From Colwellia sp. 1_MG-2023 (lineage in GTDB: Bacteria > Pseudomonadota > Gammaproteobacteria > Enterobacterales > Alteromonadaceae), in NCBI RefSeq assembly GCF_030546755.1, contig NZ_JAUOPE010000001.1:434001-498000 (forward strand): 64,000 nucleotides of DNA, written 5' to 3'. This document shows positions 26,646 to 34,525 of the stretch, piece by piece. A model generated the notes under the pieces. The model was given only the letters and a program-made list of their open reading frames with translations, was not told where the DNA came from and did not search any database. The position numbers and the translations under genes are program-made. The stretch's first letter is position 1; every line of letters starts with the position of its first letter.

Positions 26646-26759
26646 TTTTATTATCCTATTTATGAAACAATCTTTTCTATTTAACCGGACTAATCAAATG
26701 AAAACAAGCGAAATACACTATCGATAAACAAACCAGCTAAAGTCATGAAAGGAAAAAAT

Positions 26760-27074
26760 ATGAGTCAAGTTAACGAAATTACTGCAGAACAATTTAATGA
26801 AGAAGTTAGCCAACATGCAGGCAAAGTATTAGTCGATTTTTATGCACCATGGTGCGGACCATGCAAAATGATTGCTCCAGTCGTAGAACAAATTGCCAAT
26901 GAAAACCAAGATATCAAAGTGGTAAAAGTTGATGCGGATCAGGCGCAAACATTAATGAGTCAATTTTCTATTCGAGGCATTCCAACCTTACTATTGCTTA
27001 AAGATGGTGAAGTTATCGATAGAAAGGTGGGCGCGGCTTCTGTAAAACAAGTGCAAGAGTTTGTCTTACAATAA
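26760..27074 (+). CDS. trxA: Thioredoxin
   Basis: A 104-residue cytosolic thioredoxin with the redox centre WCGPCK (about 31-36) and cis-proline IRGIPTLLL. The start is the ATG at 26760, 6 bases after AAAGGA; an ATG at 26745 lies before this ribosome site. It is a second-copy type thioredoxin unlinked to rho. It is alone, facing away from a LysR gene, and is ended by a strong hairpin. Confidence 0.95.
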   Translation: MSQVNEITAEQFNEEVSQHAGKVLVDFYAPWCGPCKMIAPVVEQIANENQDIKVVKVDADQAQTLMSQFSIRGIPTLLLLKDGEVIDRKVGAASVKQVQEFVLQ

Positions 27075-27084
27075 ATATCAGCCA

Positions 27085-27118
27085 AAAAAAACCAGTAACA
27101 TAGTTACTGGTTTTTTAT
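27085..27118. terminator. Bidirectional terminator
   Basis: ACCAGTAAC-ATA-GTTACTGGT with flanking A and T tracts (six or more each) lies between the convergent trxA and NSS transporter genes. Confidence 0.9.
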
Positions 27119-27131
27119 TATTGTGAGTAAG

Positions 27132-28478
27132 TTACAGTGAATGGATAAACACTATCAAGATAGCCGTTGGGCAAATAAATTTGGTGTACCATGGCCAAAT
27201 TTTCCAAAATAAGCCATTCTCAACGGTCTCATTACCTTCTTGAAGTTCTTTTAAAATTTCGCTTCTATGCCAGATCCATCCAACAAAGACACAACACAGC
27301 ATGGCGATAATTGGTTGGCCATATTCTGTTGCCAGCGTTGCAACAAAGTCTAACATCACACTAATATTACTAATGATAGCGACACTCATAATAAAGATTA
27401 ATATACCGATAAAAGTCGTCGCTTTTTTACGTTCAACATTATGGCGCTCTACGACATAAGAAACCGGTCCTTCGAGCATTGATATTGATGACGTTAATGC
27501 TGCAACAGACATCAAAATAAAAAATGCAAAAGCAACAAATAATCCCATGCCGCCCATAGTTTCAAACAAGCTAGGTAACACAGTGAAAACTAATCCAGAA
27601 CCAGAGATCAAGCTGCCATCTTCAGCAAAAATAGCAACACCTTGCGCTTGCGCAACATACATGGCCGGGATGATCAATAACCCGGCTAAAAAGGCAATTG
27701 ATACATCTATTAACGTTACTTGTGCACCGAGTGTTACTAAATTTTCTGTTTTAGAAATATAAGAGCCATAAATCACCATAACACTGGTACCTAATGACAA
27801 TGAAAAGAATGCTTGTCCTAAAGCACTAATTAATAAATCAGGCTCTAACACGCGCGAAATATCAGGATTTAAATAAGCATTTAACCCTTCTGTTGCACCG
27901 TCTAACGTAAAAACATAGCCGATCAAAATAATTAATAGGGTAATAAGCAAAGGCATTAAACGCTTTGACCACTTTTCAATACCGTCTTCAACGCCGCGTC
28001 GGATGACAAATACCGTTAAAAACATGAAAATAGCGGTAAACATAATATTACGAGGTAAAGATTGAGAAATAACCCAAGTAGCTGTGGCATCACTACCAAT
28101 CACTTTTGCTACCGGCTCAATGGCATATGAAATCATCCAACCGGCTAAAATCCCGTAAAAACTAAGAATTAAGGCCGCGCAAATGACTCCGCCAAACCCT
28201 ACTAAAAAGGCAAAACGCTTATGAAATAAGGTACGAGACATTTTTTGCAATGAAGTGACCGCGTTAGCTTGCCCGTAACGACCAATTAATAATTCCGCCA
28301 TAAAAGCAGGATAAGCTAAACAAAATGCTAGCACTAAATACACGAGTACAAACGCCGCACCGCCGTTACTTGCCGTTTGCGTTGGGAATCCCCAAATATT
28401 TCCAAGCCCAACAGCTGAACCCGCTGCTGCCATGATAAAACCAATACGAGAACTAAACTCGCCTCTTGAAGCTGCCAT
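27132..28478 (-). CDS. Neurotransmitter:sodium symporter (NSS) family transporter
   Basis: A 448-residue LeuT-fold secondary transporter with about 11 membrane helices. The N-terminus has the diagnostic RIGFIMAAAGSAVGLGNIWG followed by FPTQTASNGGAAFVLVYL, which forms the sodium and substrate sites. The bacterial group with this length and start usually imports amino acids with Na+. The gene is monocistronic. Its start region lies 236 bp from a divergent periplasmic-protein gene. Confidence 0.92.
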   Translation of the reverse strand: MAASRGEFSSRIGFIMAAAGSAVGLGNIWGFPTQTASNGGAAFVLVYLVLAFCLAYPAFMAELLIGRYGQANAVTSLQKMSRTLFHKRFAFLVGFGGVICAALILSFYGILAGWMISYAIEPVAKVIGSDATATWVISQSLPRNIMFTAIFMFLTVFVIRRGVEDGIEKWSKRLMPLLITLLIILIGYVFTLDGATEGLNAYLNPDISRVLEPDLLISALGQAFFSLSLGTSVMVIYGSYISKTENLVTLGAQVTLIDVSIAFLAGLLIIPAMYVAQAQGVAIFAEDGSLISGSGLVFTVLPSLFETMGGMGLFVAFAFFILMSVAALTSSISMLEGPVSYVVERHNVERKKATTFIGILIFIMSVAIISNISVMLDFVATLATEYGQPIIAMLCCVFVGWIWHRSEILKELQEGNETVENGLFWKIWPWYTKFICPTAILIVFIHSL

Positions 28479-28714
28479 CGAAAATCATCTTTGTTATTAT
28501 TAATATCGCCTTAATTTACTTAATCTAATGAAAGAAGAATAGTGTTTTCACCTTATTTTCTTGGTTTAATTTTTTCGTTCAATTTGAAAAGCGTAAAGAA
28601 GGGATTACCAAGGCGAACAATTTTCATACAAAAAATAGCGGTCACACTACGACACTTAACGATATATTTAATATAAACTATGATAAGTAAATACTTTAAC
28701 CACACTGAATTTCA

Positions 28715-29569
28715 ATGCTGAATAAAATTACCCTGTTCTTTTTTATTATTCTTCTGAGCCCGCAATTATTACAAGCCAAAGAACTCATCTTGTTTGGTAC
28801 CAATAGTAAAAGTTACCAATACGAACAATTGCTAAATGCTTTATCATATTTTCCTGAAAAGCATTATCAATTATCCAGTTATCAAGGAGAGCTTCCTAAA
28901 GATAGAGCTTTTGACTTTATGAATATCAATAAAGGAATAGACATTGTTATAGGTGGAGCAACATTAGCAAGAGAAAACAAAAGTACTCCAATAAGAATTC
29001 CTCTTTTAAAAGGACTAAATGGCTGGCGAATGCCGCTAATTAATAAAAATAATCAGAAGTTATTTACTAGCATTCAAACGTTAGCGGCATTTAAACGGCT
29101 TATCCCTGGACAATTTCATCGCTGGAGTGATACCCAAATACTCGAAAGTAACCATATTAAAGTAGCTAAAGGCAGTGACTATGAAGGTTTATTTTATATG
29201 TTAGATAAAGGACGTATTGATTATTTTCCCCGTTCAGTATTGGAGATAGACGCTGAACTTCAAGCGCACAAACATTTAAATATTACTAAAGAAAAAAGCC
29301 TTCTTATTCATTACCCAACCGCCTATTATTTTTATGTTGGAAAAGAAAACTCAATGTTAGCGCATGACATTTCATTAGGGCTAGAGCAAGCCATTAGCGA
29401 TGGAAGTTTTAATCAAATATTTTTCAAATATCATGATGAAATCATCAATGATATTCGTCAAACAACACGAAAGGTTTTTTCATTGAAGAACCCTTTTCTG
29501 TCCGATAAAACACCTTTATCTCGTAAAAATCTTTGGATTGACCTACACCCAGAAACTTCCCTTAATTAA
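28715..29569 (+). CDS. Periplasmic solute-binding-type protein (SBP_bac_3-like)
   Basis: A 284-residue protein with signal peptide MLNKITLFFFIILLSPQLLQA. The mature region has the two-lobe pattern of extracellular solute-binding family 3 proteins without transporter partners (VIGGATLARENKSTPIRIPL, then SDYEGLFYMLDKGRIDYFPR, then IHYPTAYYFYVGKE). Such orphan proteins are frequent in Alteromonadales, and some act as sensors. Specificity is not readable. No operon partner is evident. Confidence 0.75.
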   Translation: MLNKITLFFFIILLSPQLLQAKELILFGTNSKSYQYEQLLNALSYFPEKHYQLSSYQGELPKDRAFDFMNINKGIDIVIGGATLARENKSTPIRIPLLKGLNGWRMPLINKNNQKLFTSIQTLAAFKRLIPGQFHRWSDTQILESNHIKVAKGSDYEGLFYMLDKGRIDYFPRSVLEIDAELQAHKHLNITKEKSLLIHYPTAYYFYVGKENSMLAHDISLGLEQAISDGSFNQIFFKYHDEIINDIRQTTRKVFSLKNPFLSDKTPLSRKNLWIDLHPETSLN

Positions 29570-29783
29570 TAATTATCTGTTACGGAAGAGAAGAAAAAAT
29601 AATAGATAAAATTGACATAACTTAATTAAAGAAAGACTTACTTAACCATAAAAATAGCATGCTTTACTAAGGCATTATTTATATAATAGTTAACATAACG
29701 TTAATACTATAAATCTTGGTAGATATAGTGCCAACAATTCACGTTTATCTATACTAATTTATAGCTTTTGAGAATACCCCCTC

Positions 29784-31205
29784 ATGTTTAAATCGCTGTT
29801 ATTTTGTTTTTTCTATTTAATTTGTTCTTTTTCTTCTTTCGCATCTGAGCCAGGTAGCATTGACTTAACCAACTCTGTTTTTGGTTTCACTGCTTTAAGC
29901 TTATTTGTTATTGCCTACTTACTGGTCATAGGTGAAGACTTAATTCACTTAAGAAAGTCTAAACCTGTATTAGTTGCAGCAGGCATCATCTGGCTGATCA
30001 TAGGTTGGATTTATACCCAAAACGGCATTCCTGATGAAGCTGAGCATGCTTTTAATCATAATCTTTTAGAGTATGCGCAATTACTTTTATTCTTACTTGT
30101 TGCCATGACTTATATTAACTCAATGGAAGAACGGGGCATCTTTGAGCGCTTACGAATTTGGATGGTCTCAAAAGGATTAAGTCTCAGATCGTTATTTTGG
30201 TTAACCGGTATTTTAGCTTTTGCAATTTCTTCTTTTGCCAATAACCTAACAACAGCCATGCTAATGTGTGCCATTGTCCTTAAGGTTGCCAATAAAGATA
30301 AAAAGTTTATCAATATTGCCTGTATAAATATTGTAGTTGCGGCTAACGCTGGCGGAGTATTTAGTCCTTTTGGCGATATAACAACCTTGATGATATGGCA
30401 AGCTGGTTTAGTTAAGTTTGAACAATTTGTTGTGTTATTTATTCCGTCATTAGTTAACTTTTTAGTCCCTGCGATTATCATGAGCTTTTTTATCTCGAAT
30501 GAGAAATCAGAAACGATCCTTGATGACTCATTTCAATTAAAACGCGGCGCAAAAAGAATTGTTGCTTTATTTGTCTTTACCATAGCTACAGCCGTAATGT
30601 GCCATAGCTTTGTTAATATGCCACCGGTATTAGGCATGATGATGGGCTTAGGTTATTTGAAATTTTTTGGCTATTACTTACGTTTAAGTTTACCTCGTTC
30701 GCTCGATAAAAAGCGCAGTAAAGCGCAAGCAAATAAAGATGAAAAAGCCTTAAAAATGCATGGCAATATTATCCCGTTTGATATTTTTGAAAAAGTCGCT
30801 CGGGCAGAATGGGATACGCTTTTATTCTTTTATGGTGTCGTAATGTGTGTTGGTGGCTTAGGCTTTATGGGGTATTTAAGCTTAGTTTCTGAAGCTATGT
30901 ATAGTCATTGGAGCCCTACTTATGCAAATATTGCTGTAGGCGTACTTTCAGCAATTGTCGATAACATACCGGTTGTCTTCGCAGTTTTAAGCATGCACCC
31001 TACCATGGACTTACAACAATGGTTATTAGTAACGATGACCGCTGGTGTTGGAGGAAGTTTGTTATCTATCGGCTCAGCCTCAGGCGTTGCTCTTATGGGA
31101 CAAACCAAAGGAGTATATTCATTCTTAGGTCATTTAAAATGGTCATGGGTTATTGTTTTAGGATATATCGCCAGTATAGGTGTGCACTTTTTGATTAATG
31201 GCTAA
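29784..31205 (+). CDS. nhaD: Na+/H+ antiporter NhaD
   Basis: A 473-residue ion transporter superfamily antiporter with an N-terminal signal-like segment and about 12 helices. Typical NhaD features are ISSFANNLTTAMLMC, NAGGVFSPFGDITTLMIWQA, SAIVDNIPVVFAVLSMHP and SIGSASGVALMGQTKG. It exports Na+ or Li+ in exchange for protons, supporting pH and salt homeostasis in a marine cell. A small secreted protein gene and a CBS protein gene follow in the same direction. Confidence 0.93.
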   Translation: MFKSLLFCFFYLICSFSSFASEPGSIDLTNSVFGFTALSLFVIAYLLVIGEDLIHLRKSKPVLVAAGIIWLIIGWIYTQNGIPDEAEHAFNHNLLEYAQLLLFLLVAMTYINSMEERGIFERLRIWMVSKGLSLRSLFWLTGILAFAISSFANNLTTAMLMCAIVLKVANKDKKFINIACINIVVAANAGGVFSPFGDITTLMIWQAGLVKFEQFVVLFIPSLVNFLVPAIIMSFFISNEKSETILDDSFQLKRGAKRIVALFVFTIATAVMCHSFVNMPPVLGMMMGLGYLKFFGYYLRLSLPRSLDKKRSKAQANKDEKALKMHGNIIPFDIFEKVARAEWDTLLFFYGVVMCVGGLGFMGYLSLVSEAMYSHWSPTYANIAVGVLSAIVDNIPVVFAVLSMHPTMDLQQWLLVTMTAGVGGSLLSIGSASGVALMGQTKGVYSFLGHLKWSWVIVLGYIASIGVHFLING

Positions 31206-31223
31206 CCCTGATAAATTTTAAAA

Positions 31224-31291
31224 ATTACGATTGATGCCTTTAAATTTAGTTTAACAGGCCTTATCTTTAAAATATGGCTATCAATCGTAAT
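31224..31291. repeat. Long inverted repeat after nhaD
   Basis: ATTACGATTGATGCC (31224-31238) and GGCTATCAATCGTAAT (31276-31291) pair over 15 bp with one bulged base around a 37-base AT-rich loop. There is no T tract. It lies between nhaD and the next small gene. Confidence 0.7.
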
Positions 31292-31301
31292 AACATGACC
31301 A

Positions 31302-31601
31302 ATGATGATTAGATACTTAAAAGTATTTTTTATATTGCAGGCTATTATCTCCTTCAGTGGAAGTAATAGTGGTGCAATAGATCAAGCGTTATTAGCCGAT
31401 GTTGAAAATAGCCATCTTGAGTTATTTGAACCTTCAAATAAAAAGGATCCAAATTCAGATGACTCAGACACCACCTTAAACACTGAGCCTAAAGCTTATC
31501 AATTTAGTAAAGCTTTTCGATCAGACAATTATCAATCTCCTTTTATTTATCCTGCATATTTAGCAACTATAAATACCCGTGCACCACCTCGTTTTACTTA
31601 G
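31302..31601 (+). CDS. Small secreted protein, unknown
   Basis: A 99-residue frame with a hydrophobic N-terminus (MIRYLKVFFILQAIISFSG). A polar acidic middle part (PSNKKDPNSDDSDTT) follows, and the tail ends TRAPPRFT. I do not recognise a domain. It lies 62 bp before a CBS-domain gene and 96 bp after nhaD, and its codon use resembles its neighbours. It could be a short exported protein linked to the CBS gene. No strong ribosome site is visible, so the start is uncertain. Confidence 0.45.
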   Translation: MMIRYLKVFFILQAIISFSGSNSGAIDQALLADVENSHLELFEPSNKKDPNSDDSDTTLNTEPKAYQFSKAFRSDNYQSPFIYPAYLATINTRAPPRFT

Positions 31602-31663
31602 TACTTACCACATTTACTATTTAAAAATTAATTGCGCAACATTGTGCAAGAAACGAGGTTACC

Positions 31664-32227
31664 ATGAAAAAATTACCATTAGTCAATTTAACAGCGGTTG
31701 ACAATATTCTATCGTTAGACCGTACTGAAAATATAAATCTATCTTCTTCTGCCCTGTCAGTGTTTACCGACTTTAAATATCAAAAAGCTCAAGTCATAGA
31801 AGCGGACACTATCGCATCTCAAGCACTACAATTAATGCAAAAATCCCATGTTCGTATGAATGTAGCTATTTCTAATGAAGAAGATTTTTTAGGTATTATC
31901 AGTACAAATGAAATATCAGAGCAAAATATTATCGCTAGACTTTCTAAAGGAATTCGCAGAGAAGATATATTGGTAAAAGATTTAATGATCCCAAAATATC
32001 AACTTCATGCCTTTGAACTCAATGATCTAGTAAACGCTACCGTAGGAGATATTATCTCGACTTTGGGAGATTATAGATTAAGACATTGTTTAGTTTTAGA
32101 CAGATATAATCATCATATTCGAGGGGTTATATCCTCGAGTGATATTGCGAGAAAACTGCAAATGAATGCAAATGCCGATAATGAATTTGCGTTTAACACC
32201 ATATATGAAGAGGCATATATTCAATAA
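31664..32227 (+). CDS. CBS-domain protein
   Basis: A 187-residue cytosolic protein. It has a pair of CBS motifs: the first at about 45-100 (VIEADTIASQALQLMQKSHV, then NEEDFLGIISTNEI) and the second at about 108-165 (VKDLMIPKYQLHAFE, then HHIRGVISSSDIARKL). CBS pairs sense adenosine nucleotides or similar ligands. There is no fused catalytic or transport domain. An ACGAGG site precedes the ATG. Its position after nhaD and a small secreted protein may hint at ion or energy-state sensing, but this is speculative. Confidence 0.82.
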   Translation: MKKLPLVNLTAVDNILSLDRTENINLSSSALSVFTDFKYQKAQVIEADTIASQALQLMQKSHVRMNVAISNEEDFLGIISTNEISEQNIIARLSKGIRREDILVKDLMIPKYQLHAFELNDLVNATVGDIISTLGDYRLRHCLVLDRYNHHIRGVISSSDIARKLQMNANADNEFAFNTIYEEAYIQ

Positions 32228-32315
32228 CGTATATTTAAGTAAGCTAAAACATATTTAAAGAGCGCAATACTTAGCGATTTTTAAACAATTACTGACCAAT
32301 TTAATAGGGATTGAT

Positions 32316-32342
32316 GTAGCGCCAGAGAAAACCTGACGCTAC
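32316..32342. terminator. Hairpin between convergent genes
   Basis: GTAGCGCCAG (32316-32325) pairs with CTGACGCTAC (32333-32342) with one C-A mismatch. The T tracts are poor on both strands, so terminator function is uncertain. It lies between the CBS gene and the BCCT gene. Confidence 0.4.
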
Positions 32343-32347
32343 CTCAT

Positions 32348-34294
32348 TTAACGTAATAAGTGTAAAAAATGCAGATGTTTATGGTATTGATCAATAATGT
32401 TATTGATCACCGCATCTTTCGACCACCCCATAATGTCATAGTCTTGCCCACCTTCAAGTAAATGCACCTCTACACGATAATAACTTTGCTCGTCATCTGG
32501 TTCTTGGACAAAATCTGGCTGCGAGTACTTTTGGGCAAGCACCTGATAAACAAAGGTTTGCTCGTCTCCATGTTCAACCGTTAAACGCAAACCATTGTCA
32601 TGCGAAATACGAACATTAATTTGATTTTCCTGTAACTCCTTCGCGACTAATTCAAAAGCAGGGGCAACCGTTTGATTGATAAATTTATTCACATTCGTTT
32701 TATTGGGAAAATCCACCACACTCTTTAAACGTAATTGCCAACTATTGTTGTGCTCATTAGTCGCATGAGGTATCGCCGTTAATTGTTGGCTATCTTGTTT
32801 ACAAGCTTCAACCCTTAACGCTTTTATTAAACCGACAATGGCAAGAATTAGCACAATAGCAAAGGGTAAAGCACTTGCAATTGTCATAGTTTGTAAGGCA
32901 TTAAGCCCACCTACTAACAGCAATATCGCAGCAACCACACCTATACCAACAGCCCAATAAACACGCTGCCATAGAGGTGTATCATTTTTTCCATGCGAGC
33001 AAAGCATATCAACCACCATGGCACCTGAATCACATGAAGTAACGAAAAATATCACTATCATTAACACGCTAAAAAATGACAAGACTGACGTTAAAGGAAA
33101 GTTTTCTAAAAAGACAAACAAAGCGACAGAAGAGTCTTTGCTAACCATTTCGCCAAGTTCAACCACACCTTGGTTATAAACCAAATCTATCGCGCTATTA
33201 CCAAACACTGTCATCCAAAATAAAGTAAAAACGGTAGGAATGAGTGTCACACCAACAATAAATTCTTTTATGGTGCGGCCGCGAGAAATACGCGCAATAA
33301 ATAAACCTACAAAAGGCGCCCAAGCTAACCACCAGCCCCAATAAAAAATTGTCCAGCCACCTATCCAATTTGTTTTTTTATAGGCAAATAAGTTAAACGT
33401 GTTATGAACAATATCAGCAAGATATTCACCAATATTTTGTAAATATGCTTGTAACAAAAATACCGTAGGGCCGACGATAAAGATAAGCGCTAATAAAATG
33501 ATCGCTAAAATCATATTAGCTTCAGACAATCTTCGCACGCCTTTGTCTAAACCCGTAGCAACTGAGATAACCGCTAACAAAGTTATTGCACACATGATCA
33601 CGATTTGATTAGTAATAGAAACGTCAATATCAAATAAATAACTAAAACCAGCATTGACTTGCGATGCCCCAAGACCAAGCGAAGTAGCCACACCAAACAC
33701 AGTGCCAACTACGGCAAAAATATCCACTAAATGCCCCGGCCATTGATAAATTCTTTCACCAATTAAAGGATATAAAGCTGAACGTAATGTTAAGGGTAAA
33801 TTATGACGATAACTAAAATATGCCAACACTAAAGCAACAATTGCGTAAATTGCCCAAGCATGAAGTCCCCAATGAAAAAAGGTCATTTTCATCGCTTCTT
33901 GCACCGCAGCAACTGTTCCTGTTTCAGCAGTTGGAGGTGACAAATAATGCATGAGTGGCTCAGCCACGCCAAAAAACATTAAGCCTATGCCCATGCCTGC
34001 GGCAAACAACATAGAAAGCCAAGTCATTAAAGAATAATCAGGAACGGCATGATCAGGCCCTAATCGAATTTCTCCATAGCGAGAAAAACCTAAAAAGATA
34101 ACAAAAAAGAAAATAAAGGCTACGGTAAGTACATAAAACCAACTGCCATTATCAACAATACTTGTTTGCATTAAATTGAATAACGCTTGAGCTTGCTTTG
34201 GTAATAAAGCGGTATAAATTAATAACGCAATAATAATAGAAGAAGCACTAACAAATACTTTCTTATTTAATTGACTCTTAGTAGCTAGTGACAA
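32348..34294 (-). CDS. BCCT-family betaine/choline/carnitine transporter
   Basis: A 648-residue transporter with 12 helices and a long cytoplasmic C-terminal domain (about 510-648), similar in plan to BetT-type proteins. Hallmarks are AAGMGIGLMFFGVAEPLMHY (about 92), HWGLHAWAIYA, and WTIFYWGWWLAWAPFVGLFI with the tryptophan-rich substrate helix. It imports compatible solutes (choline or betaine) coupled to ions for osmoprotection. The start is TTG at 34294 with GGGAAAGG upstream. The long tail may sense osmotic state. Confidence 0.93.
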   Translation of the reverse strand: MSLATKSQLNKKVFVSASSIIIALLIYTALLPKQAQALFNLMQTSIVDNGSWFYVLTVAFIFFFVIFLGFSRYGEIRLGPDHAVPDYSLMTWLSMLFAAGMGIGLMFFGVAEPLMHYLSPPTAETGTVAAVQEAMKMTFFHWGLHAWAIYAIVALVLAYFSYRHNLPLTLRSALYPLIGERIYQWPGHLVDIFAVVGTVFGVATSLGLGASQVNAGFSYLFDIDVSITNQIVIMCAITLLAVISVATGLDKGVRRLSEANMILAIILLALIFIVGPTVFLLQAYLQNIGEYLADIVHNTFNLFAYKKTNWIGGWTIFYWGWWLAWAPFVGLFIARISRGRTIKEFIVGVTLIPTVFTLFWMTVFGNSAIDLVYNQGVVELGEMVSKDSSVALFVFLENFPLTSVLSFFSVLMIVIFFVTSCDSGAMVVDMLCSHGKNDTPLWQRVYWAVGIGVVAAILLLVGGLNALQTMTIASALPFAIVLILAIVGLIKALRVEACKQDSQQLTAIPHATNEHNNSWQLRLKSVVDFPNKTNVNKFINQTVAPAFELVAKELQENQINVRISHDNGLRLTVEHGDEQTFVYQVLAQKYSQPDFVQEPDDEQSYYRVEVHLLEGGQDYDIMGWSKDAVINNIIDQYHKHLHFLHLLR

Positions 34295-34493
34295 TGCCTT
34301 TCCCTAAATTTAATTTGAATTGATATTATATCTAGATATTACTTGGTGTAAACATCCTGCAATATATTCAACATAGCAAAGCAAAATATTTATAAAAAAC
34401 TCTTACCTAGTAAGCTTTTGATAAAATACACTTATATTGCTAGACTACAAATGCCAATAAATATAGTTAGAGTTCTAATAGTATCTATTGTAC

Positions 34494-34512
34494 ATGAATG
34501 ATAATAATTATT
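34494..34512 (+). promoter_or_regulatory. Fur-box-like sequence before the TonB receptor
   Basis: ATGAATGATAATAATTATT matches 14 of 19 bases of the Fur consensus GATAATGATAATCATTATC, including the central ATGATAAT block. It ends 13 bp before the start codon and overlaps the leader. The region is AT-rich, so chance similarity is possible. Confidence 0.45.
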
Positions 34513-34525
34513 AGGGATAAATAAT

